A stretch of 64,000 nt of DNA, from the NCBI RefSeq assembly GCF_024345495.1, contig NZ_JAGQBF010000007.1:1-64000 (forward strand), written 5' to 3'. This DNA comes from Synechococcus sp. RedBA-s. Its GTDB lineage: Bacteria; Cyanobacteriota; Cyanobacteriia; PCC-6307; Cyanobiaceae. The position numbers and the translations under genes are program-made. Shown piece by piece: positions 1 to 7,811 of the stretch. A model generated the notes under the pieces. The model saw only the letters and a program-made list of their open reading frames with translations. It was not told where the DNA came from and did not search any database. Numbering within the stretch: position 1 is the stretch's first letter; each line of letters starts with the position of its first letter.

Positions 1-106
1 TGAACTCGGGGCTGTGCGTGCGGCGTTTGCTCAACTCCTTCGGAGAAGGCGTCGCCAACGGTGGGAGCCCCTTCTCAGGGGCGGTGCCCCGCCTCAGAGG
101 TTAACG

Positions 107-244
107 ATGGGGCCTGTCCAGAAAAGCCAGTCCACCTCAGACTGGGTCAGCGAAGGTCGCCACGTGCTGCGCTTTCGCCCAACCCACTGGGAGTGCCACG
201 TTCAGCGGCTGGAGGATGTCCCTGAGCGCAACTCCACGCGATAG
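107..244 (+). pseudogene. Degenerate paralogue of the following small ORF
   Basis: A 45-codon reading frame whose middle part (WVSEGRHVLRF) resembles the N-terminal part of the next small protein (WLQESSGRNVLRF). It then diverges and stops before the C-terminal QW-ended helix seen in that protein. I read it as a truncated tandem copy of the same small-protein family. No function is known. It could also be a chance frame, because the similarity is short. Confidence 0.3.
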
Positions 245-268
245 TACGAGCGAACTACTCCTCTCTCC

Positions 269-490
269 ATGGACGGCTGGCTCCAGGAGTCCAGTGGCCG
301 CAACGTCCTCCGCTTCCACCGTGACCACACTGCCCGCTACGAGGCCTACGTCTTCATCGACCGAGGGGAGCCGATTGCCGGTCAGCCAGCCCTCCTGAAG
401 CGGCGAGAGAGGCTCTCCCGTAAACGAGCGATCGAGCACTGGCAGAAGCTTCTCCAGGCGGGCTGGAGGCGGGTGGAAGCGCAGTGGTAG
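269..490 (+). CDS. Small conserved-type hypothetical protein, QW C-terminus
   Basis: A 73-residue protein, rich in Arg and aromatic residues, with no signal peptide or membrane segment. It has an N-terminal GRNVLRF segment and a C-terminal helical segment ending GWRRVEAQW. Short proteins with this kind of ending are, from memory, common in Synechococcus/Cyanobium genomes, often in several copies. The last 46 bases of the gene and the 66 bases after it recur at 2214-2325 beyond the next gene, where only the C-terminal end of a paralogue (ASWRRVEPQW) survives. Function unknown. The start is the first ATG in frame. Confidence 0.55.
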   Translation: MDGWLQESSGRNVLRFHRDHTARYEAYVFIDRGEPIAGQPALLKRRERLSRKRAIEHWQKLLQAGWRRVEAQW

Positions 491-556
491 CTCAGATCAC
501 CCCATCAGGTCTGGTGCGGTCAAGCACCGCAAGCAGCTCCTCCAGAACCTGCCTCA
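445..556. repeat. Direct repeat, left copy, flanking the DisA_N-like gene
   Basis: This 112-bp block aligns without gaps to 2214-2325 with about eight mismatches (roughly 93% identity by eye). It includes the 3' end of the small ORF at 269-490 and its downstream sequence. Both copies have the same orientation, so they bracket the gene at 631-2187 as direct repeats. The simplest reading is recombination between two copies of the small-ORF family, or a duplication that created the bracket. Confidence 0.85.
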
Positions 557-630
557 GAGATAAACGGCGAGGCTTTTCAGAGAACAGATTATGCCTCAAC
601 CTGCCCCTACTTCTCTTTCATTGCAGTGCA

Positions 631-2187
631 TCAGAGAACGATCTCCCCATGGCTGATACCGCAGCCTGGCTCATGGGTGAACACCGTAACGTCACCGTCC
701 TGAGAAACCACTAAGCCGATGGCACCCGGTTGGCTGGCGATGGCACCCGCCATGGATCGATGCCGATTGCCTCGGGTCTCCAGAAAAGTGGCGAGTGGTT
801 CGGGAAGAGGGTTGTGGAATGAGGACAATTTGGCACTGAATCCTCTGATCCCGAAGTCTGTTCCCAAGATCGTGGCACCATCGGCTTCTGTGAGATCCGA
901 GCAGTGTTGGCAGGCGTTATCAAGTGAAGCAAGTGTGGAGCGTAGTGCAGGCCTCACCTGCTCGCTGGCGTAGTGCTTGCCAGCTGTCGAAAATCTGCAA
1001 TTAGTCTCAATACTCTTGGGCGTTCCCGTGAACAGTTGGCGAGAGATTGCTTCCAGTCTGAGCATTAGGACGAGCTGATCAAAGATCTGTGAATCCGGGC
1101 TCTTGTACCAACGCCCCCCGTGAACCAGCTTGTCTGTTTTGCATGATTCCGGCAGGAGGAGTACAGCACCGCCGCGTCGTGCCTTAAGCATTTTTCTGGC
1201 AATGCTCTCCAGGGTCTGGTCGTAGAGCCTGCAAGCAGATCTGTTGATGATAGATCGGGTTTCGGCATCTTGAAGTGTCCAGTCATGAAGGGTGACCTGT
1301 GCCTGAGGCTGTTCACCATGAAGAAGAAGCGGATCCCGACTCTCTTTTGGGTTGCAGACTTCATGAATAAGTCTCTCAGTCTCTCGCACAAGAGGTAGGC
1401 CAGTAAAGCCAGGTGAACGCTCATATATCTCGCCTCGCCTGAACACTGCCTTGGACTCTCCAATGGTTAGCGAGACGATGCCAGGAGCCTCAACATCCAC
1501 CACGACCGACGGCTGATAGAGCTGGGGAGGCGGCACTGTAGATCGAGGCCTAGGCGCAGTTCCAATGATTGCTGGGAAAGACCCGTCTGCCTTAGTGGCT
1601 GCGATGACCAAGCAATGACTTTCAGGTCGGAATGCAGCACTGATAGCCTGGAGTTGTTTAGGTGTGAGTTCGATTTTTGTTGAGAACCGCTGTACGGGCC
1701 TCATGCGCTGGTGGTCCAGGTCGAAAGCCAATGCAAAGCGTATGGTTCTGCCCTCGTACTGAAAGAGACTTGCCTTGTAAGCAATGTCCAAGGTCTGCTT
1801 GATTGTGGCTTGGGCCTTGCTGTCAACAAAACGCCCAATCAGAGCCTGTATCGATGATGCTGAAAGAAGCGAATCGACCCTAGCCATTCCCATCACTTGA
1901 CTTGCGGAGTTAGAAGCGATGCTGTTCTTAGAATGGTGGGCATCTGCAGAGATGCATGATCTTGCCTCCTCCAAGGCCCTTGCGCCATGTCGCCAATGCA
2001 ACCGGCTTCGAAGGGCTGCCACCACCTGTTGCGGCGCCTCCAGGTCGGTGCTGGTGATCCCTGCGGGGTCTTCCTGCATCTGGTTGGCGGCCTTGACCAG
2101 CATCTGAACCACGCGATCGCGGGGACGGGTGGTGATCGACGGGTTTACTGCTTGCTGAATACCCACCGCTTCGGGGGTGTTCGACAT
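631..2187 (-). CDS. Putative DisA_N-like (DACNV-type) nucleotide-sensor protein
   Basis: 518 residues. The C-terminal ~100 residues match the shape of a diadenylate-cyclase (DisA_N) domain: a DGATIL segment about 90 residues from the end corresponds to the DGA motif, and GNRHRSMAG about 45 residues later corresponds to the RHR motif, followed by a strand (IGLVVSQDGDVTVF). A GGAVLLLPES segment upstream fits the GGxLL strand of the same superfamily. The middle part (about 120-280) looks like a second alpha/beta domain. Aravind and co-workers described such DACN families as nucleotide sensors in signalling and conflict systems; whether this one makes or only binds c-di-AMP cannot be told. The start codon lies 27 nt from the right direct repeat, so its promoter probably sits inside that repeat. 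Confidence 0.6.
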   Translation of the reverse strand: MSNTPEAVGIQQAVNPSITTRPRDRVVQMLVKAANQMQEDPAGITSTDLEAPQQVVAALRSRLHWRHGARALEEARSCISADAHHSKNSIASNSASQVMGMARVDSLLSASSIQALIGRFVDSKAQATIKQTLDIAYKASLFQYEGRTIRFALAFDLDHQRMRPVQRFSTKIELTPKQLQAISAAFRPESHCLVIAATKADGSFPAIIGTAPRPRSTVPPPQLYQPSVVVDVEAPGIVSLTIGESKAVFRRGEIYERSPGFTGLPLVRETERLIHEVCNPKESRDPLLLHGEQPQAQVTLHDWTLQDAETRSIINRSACRLYDQTLESIARKMLKARRGGAVLLLPESCKTDKLVHGGRWYKSPDSQIFDQLVLMLRLEAISRQLFTGTPKSIETNCRFSTAGKHYASEQVRPALRSTLASLDNACQHCSDLTEADGATILGTDFGIRGFSAKLSSFHNPLPEPLATFLETRGNRHRSMAGAIASQPGAIGLVVSQDGDVTVFTHEPGCGISHGEIVL

Positions 2188-2213
2188 CGCACAGTTGGGG
2201 GGTTCCGCTTGCT

Positions 2214-2325
2214 GAAGCTTCTCCAGGCGAGCTGGAGACGCGTGGAGCCGCAGTGGTAGATCAGATCACCCCATCAGGTCTGGTGCGGTCAAGCACCGCA
2301 AGCAGCTCCTCCAGCACCCGCCTCA
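2214..2325. repeat. Direct repeat, right copy, flanking the DisA_N-like gene
   Basis: Right-hand partner of the repeat at 445-556, same orientation, about eight substitutions over 112 bp. It carries the last 15 codons of a lost paralogue of the small ORF at 269-490 (ends WRRVEPQW, stop at 2257-2259). It lies directly upstream of the minus-strand DisA_N-like gene. Confidence 0.85.
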
Positions 2326-2480
2326 CGGCTGGCCCCTGCAGGCCTGACCGTGATCGAAGACCTCCGTCCTGGCGCAGCCCCTGGCCCTCTGGCGGGGCTC
2401 CGCCGACGCTCAGCAGCCATCGCTGGTCCCCTGGTGCTGAACGGCGGTCGAGCGGGGAACACTCTCAGCTGTCGCCACTG

Positions 2481-2633
2481 ATGACCATGGCCCGCCGTCG
2501 CCTGAAGCCACGCCTCAGCCCCGATGATCTGGCCTTCCTGGAGTGGCTCAAGCCGATCATGTTGGAGATCAAGAGAGATGAGCTGGAGCACCGAATGGGC
2601 CTGCCCTACCCGGCACTCCGCCGCCCCATCTGA
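2481..2633 (+). CDS. Small hypothetical protein
   Basis: A 50-residue basic then amphipathic protein (starts MTMARRRLKPRLSPDD, ends RRPI). The composition is protein-like, with a central helical stretch (DLAFLEWLKPIMLEI). No family recognised. It sits alone between the direct repeat and the RTX-like gene. The frame is open further upstream, but that part reads as unlikely Ser/Arg-rich sequence, so I start at the ATG at 2481. Confidence 0.35.
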   Translation: MTMARRRLKPRLSPDDLAFLEWLKPIMLEIKRDELEHRMGLPYPALRRPI

Positions 2634-2690
2634 GCCCCTGCTCCCAGGACAGATATTCAGCCCCCTGGAGCCCCGCTGGTGATTACGGCA

Positions 2691-3563
2691 TCAGGCAAAA
2701 GTTCCAACACCGCCTGCGTCGACCGTGAGGGTGCCAACGGCAAAGCTGAAGAGTCCACCATTGGCGCCACCGATGGACTCAAAGCCGGTGACGTTCATAT
2801 CAATACCACCAGATGTGATGATCCCCCCGCTGATTTCGTATTCGCCTGCACCGAACAGAATCTTGTCTTTTCCAGTATCACCGAAGAAATTGCCACTCCC
2901 GAAGCCCTTGAGGGTGTCGTTTCCAGTGCCGAGGTTCGTGGTTCCATCTCCGGCGAAGCCCCCTTGAAGAGCGTTGATGGTGTCGTTGCCAGCGCCGGTA
3001 TTGATCGTGCCGAAGTTGACGATGTCGATTTTGGTGCCAGCGCCGGTGATGCTGTCGTTGCCGGCGCCTGTATCGATTGTGCCGATGCTGACGATGCCGA
3101 AGGTGCCGGTGCCGGTGATGCTGTCGTTGCCGGCACCGGTATCGATCGTGACGCCGTTCTCGATGCCGGTGCCGTTGCCGATACCGGTGCCGATACCGGT
3201 GCCGATACCGGTGCCGATGATACTGTCGTTGCCGGCGCCGGTATTGATCGTGCCGTCGTTGACGATGCCTATGTTGCCGTCGACGCCGCTGCCTGTGATG
3301 GTGTCGTTGCCGGCGCCGGTATTGATCGTGCCGAAGTTGTCGATGCCGTTGTCGTCGACGCCGCTGCCTGTGATGGTGTCGTTGCCGTCACCAGTATTGA
3401 TCGTGCCGCGGTTTGCGATGCCGGAGAAGACGCTTCCGCTACTTGTGATGGTGTCGTTGCCGTTGAGAGAGTCTACTACTACGCCGGATTGAACCACCCA
3501 GTCTTCATTGGATTCAGCCAAGTCTGATTCATTGGTGAACGGAAAGATACCAAGATTCGCCAT
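2691..3563 (-). CDS. RTX-like repeat protein (GTINTGAGNDTITG repeats)
   Basis: 290 residues, mostly about seven imperfect repeats of the type GTINTGAGNDTITG, separated by variable linkers such as GSGVDDNGIDNF. The GxGND core is that of haemolysin-type calcium-binding beta-rolls, though the spacing is looser than the classic nonapeptide. There is also a short GT/GI-rich run (GIGTGIGTGIGTG-like). There is no N-terminal signal; the C-terminal ~60 residues (ISGGIITSGGIDMNVTGFES onward) could be a type I secretion signal region, as usual for the family. A calcium-binding, secreted or surface role is inferred from the family. No transporter gene is nearby. Confidence 0.65.
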   Translation of the reverse strand: MANLGIFPFTNESDLAESNEDWVVQSGVVVDSLNGNDTITSSGSVFSGIANRGTINTGDGNDTITGSGVDDNGIDNFGTINTGAGNDTITGSGVDGNIGIVNDGTINTGAGNDSIIGTGIGTGIGTGIGNGTGIENGVTIDTGAGNDSITGTGTFGIVSIGTIDTGAGNDSITGAGTKIDIVNFGTINTGAGNDTINALQGGFAGDGTTNLGTGNDTLKGFGSGNFFGDTGKDKILFGAGEYEISGGIITSGGIDMNVTGFESIGGANGGLFSFAVGTLTVDAGGVGTFA

Positions 3564-3939
3564 GTCGTGTGCATCTGAATTGATTCCGGCATAATCTAGG
3601 CGCTGAGCGATTGGCGTCCGTCCTGCAAGGGGCGCTCTGGACGGATCGGGTGCTGCTCAACGCCATGGCCGGTCTGGCTGACCTGCTCTCACCACAGGTA
3701 CGCATGAGCCCCAGGGCCCTGCCGGTGAGACTGCTCCACCGCCAGGGCTGATTAAGGGCATTCCTTTCGTTCATTGGCGAAGCCGCTACCGCTGGTGGTG
3801 CGCTGTTGCTGAGATGCTGCGGACGCCGCATGGCGCCGTCTGATACAGATGCGCCGCTTAGCGCGAACTGCATTCTTCTTCGAGCCAGGCGGGCAGGTCA
3901 CCTGCTGGTGGTGAAAGAGGCAGCAGTGGTGGTCATCGA
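3564..3939. other. Intergenic stretch with a possible gene remnant
   Basis: About 375 bp between the RTX-like gene and the decayed operon. A 46-codon plus-strand frame from a TTG at 3611 to a stop at 3749-3751 (VLLNAMAGLADLLSPQ in its middle) reads like the end of a protein, but it has no upstream part and no family I recognise. The rest holds only Ser/Arg-rich frames that look like shadows. Confidence 0.25.
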
Positions 3940-4143
3940 TCAACCCTCCGCCGATGACGAGCGGGTGCGGCGCTCGATGTCAGCCAGGCCACGGCAGGTG
4001 CCGATCACCTCGTCGTCATCCCATCGGCAGCCGCTGCAGGCGTCAACGGCGGCGTGCCGCTGCGCGATCTGGAGGCCCAGCGCCTGGATGGCGACGGTCT
4101 GCTCGACAAGCTTTTCGGCCAGGTAGCGCAGCAGCGCATCCAT
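3940..4143 (-). CDS. Small hypothetical protein in the TopoVIA-like operon
   Basis: 67 residues. An N-terminal amphipathic helix (LLRYLAEKLVEQTVAIQAL) is followed by a Cys/Asp-containing segment (ACSGCRWDDDEVIGTC) with three Cys that might bind metal. It lies about 105 nt downstream of the TopoVIA-like gene on the same strand. The frame stays open upstream of the ATG back to a TGA and reads protein-like there too (a His run, then PEPTPKPDD), but there is no start codon in that part. Function unknown. Confidence 0.4.
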   Translation of the reverse strand: MDALLRYLAEKLVEQTVAIQALGLQIAQRHAAVDACSGCRWDDDEVIGTCRGLADIERRTRSSSAEG

Positions 4144-4249
4144 GTCATCTGGCTTTGGCGTCGGCTCTGGTGTGGCGTGCTGGTAGTCAATGGTCGGGTG
4201 GTGGTGGTGATGACGGGCTTTGGTGCGGCGGAAGCGTCAGCCGTATTGA

Positions 4250-5320
4250 TCAGGACTGGTCTTCGTCGAGTGATGCCAGGGCGGCGGTGATCGCTTCGCG
4301 GTGACGGTCCTGCAGCTCCACCCGCTCGCTGATGGACCCGTCAAACAACTCCTCGTAGATCACCGCCAGGCGGACACGGGCCACGTTCGGGCTGATGGCG
4401 TCCATCTCCACCACCGACTCCTGGGCAGCGCTGAAGCCGAACCGCTCCAGCCATTTCGCGGTGCGGGTGTCGTTGGGGTTGGGTGCCCGCAGGGCCACGG
4501 CAGGGCCGAGCCGGTGCAGGTCATCAAGGTTGACCAACTCACGGCGGATGCTGAGCTGGCCCCAGAGCGCCCCATCAAGAACGCTGTTTGCCTCGGTAAG
4601 TAAAGCCGCGGCACCATCTGGGGTGGCCAGCCGCTCATCGGAGAAGTCGTCCAGCAGGTAGTCCCCCCGGTGCCGGCGGATCAGGTGCTGGCACAGCTCC
4701 ACCTGAGCGGCGCGGGACCAGTCGCACCCGGAGGGGTCGAAGTCGGCGCAGACGATCAGCTGGATGTTCTGGCCGGTGTCCAGCCACTCGCTGATTGTTT
4801 CCGCTGCGGACCAGAGCTGGCTGGACGAGCCGAACCCCTTGGTGGCCAAGATGTCCACGCCGAACTCGATGCCGTGGTGGCGATAGACGGGGATCTGCCC
4901 GACCTTTTCCAGCAGCACCAGCGGGCGCACCGCCTGCCCCTCCCAGATGTCGAGCCGGTAATACTGCGGTGCGACTTAAGCAAAGCCGGCCGGGGCGTAC
5001 CAGCGGGCGACGCTGTAGTCAGGACGGGACTCGTCCACGATCCACGACCAGGGGATGACCCCCTCCACCCGGAGGGTGAGCGCTTCGTGCTGGACGAAGC
5101 CGTAGCTCCGCCTGGAGCGGTTGGAGTCCTTCGTGATGAAGGGCAGGGCGGTGCTGATGACCGCCTGGTAGTAGAGGCCACGCACCGTGAGGGGCCGCAG
5201 CTCTTTTGCCAGGTCAAACAGCACCGCCCTGAGCAGTTCACGCTGCTGGGGTGTGAGCTTGGTCCCAGAGGCGCGGCGGGCCTTAGACGGCTTCGGCGCC
5301 GGGGGACAGGTGGCGCTCAC
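4250..5320 (-). pseudogene. Spo11/TopoVIA-like (Topo mini-A type) gene with in-frame stop
   Basis: Two open frames in the same phase, 5320-4976 and 4975-4250, are separated only by a TAA at 4976-4978. Together they give about 356 residues. The first half has the catalytic-tyrosine type motif (LTVRGLYYQAV; compare RxxYY of TopoVIA/Spo11) followed by VQHEALTLR and IPWSWIVDESR. The second half is a Toprim domain: the acidic strand VLLEKVGQIPVY, ILATKGFGSSSQ (equivalent to the TopoVIA GKG segment), and IVCADFDPSGCD with the DxD. No ATPase (TopoVIB) partner is visible. Stand-alone A-subunit-like proteins are known from mobile elements (Topo mini-A). The stop lies in the linker between the two domains, so this is a pseudogene or a split gene. 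Start is a GTG overlapping the intended stop of the gene upstream. Confidence 0.6.
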
Positions 5321-5660
5321 TTGCCGGCCTCGATGCGCCGGAGCACCATGGCCAGGATTCGCTGCTCATCCCTGGCCAGGGTCTTTCTGTCCGCACGTCG
5401 AATTGCTCGCTGTAGACGGGCAGGTTCAGTGCCTCGGCGACGGCTCCCGGAATGCACAAGAGGTCAAGCTCCCAGAGCCGGAGCGGCTGCTCGGACTCCT
5501 GGATCGAGATCATGGCCTCACGTTCCTGCTGGTGGCGCTGGTCGATCCGGGACTTACTGACGACCAGATGCTGGAACATCCGGCGGAGAGTGACGACGGC
5601 GGACTTGGGCAGCACCACGGACGTGCTGGCTGAAAGCGGCTTCTGAGTGGTGGCGCTCAC
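5317..5660 (-). pseudogene. Frameshifted small gene of the same operon
   Basis: The frame from GTG 5660 is good for about 85 codons (SIQESEQPLRLWELDLLCIPGA region), then becomes Trp/Ser/Pro-rich and runs on to 5283. In another frame the sequence continues naturally as ADRKTLARDEQRILAMVLRR and stops at 5317, exactly overlapping the GTG start of the TopoVIA-like gene. The gene upstream shows the same start-stop overlap style at 5657-5660. I infer a one-base frameshift near 5390-5410. The product would be about 113 residues, helical, function unknown. Confidence 0.5.
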
Positions 5661-5935
5661 TTGACGGCCTCCACCAGGGCAGCGGTGTGCTGCTGGTCGT
5701 ACACCTCAGCTGGCTTGCGGCGTCGGGTCTTCTTGGCCGCCAGCTCCAGCAGGGCCTCGCGAACACGCGGCACTGAATAGAACTGCTGGCCGCCGTCACT
5801 GCCCACCGCATAGAAGTGGTGGCCGGGGCGGAGGACGCCTTGCGTCTTCAGCTTGTGGATCTGCCGCTCGGATGGCCCGACGGCTGCAGAAAGCTCAGCG
5901 ATCGGCACCCAGGGGGAACCTGGCTCAATGCTCAT
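5657..5935 (-). CDS. HTH (excisionase/MerR-like) DNA-binding protein
   Basis: 92 residues. The N-terminal part (WVPIAELSAAVGPSERQIHKLKTQGVL) reads as a helix-turn-helix of the winged excisionase/MerR type, followed by a wing-like stretch (HHFYAVGSDGGQQFYSV) and a helical basic tail (AKKTRRRKPAEV). It is the first gene of the minus-strand operon leading to the TopoVIA-like gene, overlapping the next start by 4 nt. A role as a small regulator of a mobile element is inferred from size and context. A large inverted repeat sits directly upstream of its start. Confidence 0.55.
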   Translation of the reverse strand: MSIEPGSPWVPIAELSAAVGPSERQIHKLKTQGVLRPGHHFYAVGSDGGQQFYSVPRVREALLELAAKKTRRRKPAEVYDQQHTAALVEAVK

Positions 5936-5937
5936 CT

Positions 5938-5983
5938 CTCACGCAGACCCCTGGAATCAGAAGGTCAGGGGTGGCTGCGTGAG
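5938..5983. promoter_or_regulatory. Inverted repeat directly upstream of the HTH gene
   Basis: The arms CTCACGCAGACCCCTG (5938-5953) and its near-perfect complement with one extra base (5966-5983) surround a 12-nt loop. The left arm ends 2 nt from the ATG of the HTH gene. It could be an autoregulatory operator for that protein, an RNA hairpin that masks the ribosome-binding site, or a recombination site. There is no T-run, so a terminator is less likely. Confidence 0.45.
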
Positions 5984-6193
5984 GGTGTGTGCTAGCGGGT
6001 GACGTTGCTTGCTGAAAAAGGTAGCAGCAGCGCAAGCGGCTGCAAAGGATCGCCGGGCGATGACGCGGGCAAGACCGCTGCCCCTACGGCTGTGTTGCCC
6101 GCGTATTGCCCGCGCTGCTGGCGGCCAATCCCTGAGATGTCAATCGGGGCGAAAGGATTCCAGCCTGCAGCCAAGTGCTGACTGAGGATCCGA

Positions 6194-6415
6194 TCAGTCG
6201 TTGAGCAGATCGAAGATGGCCTTCTGCAGATCTTTCGACTGCTCCAGTTGATCGAACACCCAGGCCATCGCCGTGGCTGGTTCCTTGAATCCCAGCTCGG
6301 CGCAGAGCCGTTGGATGATGGCCGAATGCTCCTCGTACAGAGCGAGATCACTGACCCGATGCACGCTGAGGTGCCGTGTGATCAACGATCCGGTGGTGAG
6401 TTCTGAAGCCTCCAT
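6194..6415 (-). CDS. Hypothetical protein, 73 aa
   Basis: An acidic helical protein, (M)EASELTTGSLITRHLSV at the start and a C-terminal helix pair (AMAWVFDQLEQSKDLQKAIFDLL). No signal peptide or membrane segment. It lies between the decayed operon and the cbpA/cbpM pair, with its own upstream space, so it is probably a single-gene unit. Family not recognised. Confidence 0.45.
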   Translation of the reverse strand: MEASELTTGSLITRHLSVHRVSDLALYEEHSAIIQRLCAELGFKEPATAMAWVFDQLEQSKDLQKAIFDLLND

Positions 6416-6434
6416 GGCTACGGCCGCTCTAGCC

Positions 6435-6743
6435 TCAACGGGGCAGCAGACACTCTAGTTCCCGCAGCCGTTGCTCCAGAGCCTCGATTTTCTCCAGGTA
6501 GGTGAGGGCCAGGGCCATACCGGGGGGGTTGAGCCCGAAGGTGTCCCTCAGCTTCACCGCCCGCCGCGCCTGGTGGACCGCCCGCGCCTGGAAACTCCAG
6601 CCCGCGACGCCATCGCTGGTTTCAAAGACGCCGAACTCGACCAGCTCCACCAGCTCCTCCTGGGCCAGACCCGAAGCCGCCAGCAGCTCGGCCGATTCCA
6701 CCGGAGCCTCGGCGTCCACCAGGATCAGAAGATCGTCAGCCAC
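6435..6743 (-). CDS. cbpM: Chaperone modulator CbpM-like protein
   Basis: 102 residues from the GTG at 6743. The pattern LAASGLAQEELVELVEFGVFE followed by W.FQARAVHQARRAVKLRDTFGLN and a C-terminal coiled coil (YLEKIEALEQRLRELE) is that of CbpM, a MerR-related small protein that binds the J-domain of CbpA and inhibits it. It overlaps the 3' end of the cbpA-like gene by 8 nt, as in the usual cbpA-cbpM operon. The open frame extends upstream, but that part lies inside cbpA and reads as Ser/Pro/Arg-rich shadow. Confidence 0.75.
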   Translation of the reverse strand: MADDLLILVDAEAPVESAELLAASGLAQEELVELVEFGVFETSDGVAGWSFQARAVHQARRAVKLRDTFGLNPPGMALALTYLEKIEALEQRLRELECLLPR

Positions 6744-7650
6744 GGGTCGTCCCTCCGGTGAACTGCGGACGGGGCTGGAAGGAGGACTCCGTCGCCAACT
6801 CACGATAGAGCTCCTGTTCGCGCTCGCTGAACTCCTTGGGCATCACGAGCTGCAGCACACCATAAAGATCGCCGCCCCCTCCGCCACGCATCGGCAGTCC
6901 CTTGCCAGCGAGCCGCAGTTTCTGACCCGCCTGCGCGCCAGGTTTCACCGTCACCCGCACGCGGCCATCGAGGGTGGGCAGCTCGATCTCTGCGCCGAGA
7001 GCCGCCTCCCAGGGGGTCACCGGCAGCTCCAGGTAAAGGTCATGACCCACAGGCCGGAACAGCGGGTGCGGCAGCAGCTGGATGTGGATGTACACATCCC
7101 CGTCGGGGCCCCCACCACTGCCGGGGCCGCCGCGTCCCGGAATGCGCAGCCGCTCGCCGTCGGTCACACCCATGGGCACACGGATGCGCACGTTCCCACC
7201 CGGCCGCTCCAGGGTCACCTGGGTGCCGCGAGCGACCTCGTCGAGCGTCAGCCGGGCCACGACCTCCAAGTCCTGACCGCGGATCGGGAACTCCGCGCCT
7301 CCCGCCTGGCGCCGCCGCTGCGAGGTGCGGAATCCCATCTGCTCGAACAGCTCCGAGAGGTCCACCTCCTGGTGGGCCTGGCCCTGCCAGAAGCGGGCGT
7401 CCCACTCCGGAGGTGGCCGGAACTCCTCGCCGGGGTGATGGCGGCCCAGACCGTCGTAGGCCTGGCGCTTCTCCGGATCGGAGAGGGTCTCGTACGCCTC
7501 GCTGATCTCCTTGAAGCGATCCTCGGCGCCCGGCTCCTTGGAGATGTCGGGGTGGTACTGGCGGGCCAGGCGCCGGTAGGCCTTCTTGATCTCCTCGTCT
7601 CTCTCTCCCCGCTCGATGCCGAGGGTCTCGTAGTAGTCCTTGAACTTCAT
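6736..7650 (-). CDS. cbpA: Curved-DNA-binding/DnaJ-family co-chaperone CbpA
   Basis: 304 residues. The N-terminal J domain (DYYETLGIERGERDEEIKKA, with YHPD as the HPD loop at about residue 33) is followed by an Arg/Gly-Pro linker and two DnaJ C-terminal beta domains (VRIRVPMGVTDGERLRIPGRG, then VKPGAQAGQKLRLAGKGLP). There is no Cys-rich zinc finger, which separates it from DnaJ and fits CbpA, a co-chaperone of DnaK that in E. coli also binds curved DNA. The start at MKFKDYYE is the standard one; a longer frame upstream is shadow. It is followed by cbpM, its predicted regulator. Confidence 0.85.
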   Translation of the reverse strand: MKFKDYYETLGIERGERDEEIKKAYRRLARQYHPDISKEPGAEDRFKEISEAYETLSDPEKRQAYDGLGRHHPGEEFRPPPEWDARFWQGQAHQEVDLSELFEQMGFRTSQRRRQAGGAEFPIRGQDLEVVARLTLDEVARGTQVTLERPGGNVRIRVPMGVTDGERLRIPGRGGPGSGGGPDGDVYIHIQLLPHPLFRPVGHDLYLELPVTPWEAALGAEIELPTLDGRVRVTVKPGAQAGQKLRLAGKGLPMRGGGGGDLYGVLQLVMPKEFSEREQELYRELATESSFQPRPQFTGGTTRG

Positions 7651-7811
7651 CGGGCCTTGGCACCGGAGGCTGCAGGGCGGGCGAAAGCGCCGAGTGGGTT
7701 GGCGCTTCCGCCGCAGAGCCCTGGTCGCCATCCTCCCGCGCGGCCTGCAAGGTCGGGCGATCGGCCATGGCACTCGCCAGGGTGGAGTCCGATCCGCCAG
7801 GGCCGCCATCC

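Noticed and set aside
14-106. Arg-rich N-terminal part of the first plus-strand frame
   Set aside because: Simple basic sequence with no similarity to the small-ORF family that follows; only the part from 107 looks related.
2679-3527. A 282-aa plus-strand frame with DDAVVAGAGIDRA-type repeats
   Set aside because: It is the exact antisense of the RTX-like gene; its repeats mirror those of the minus strand, which has the recognised GAGND pattern.
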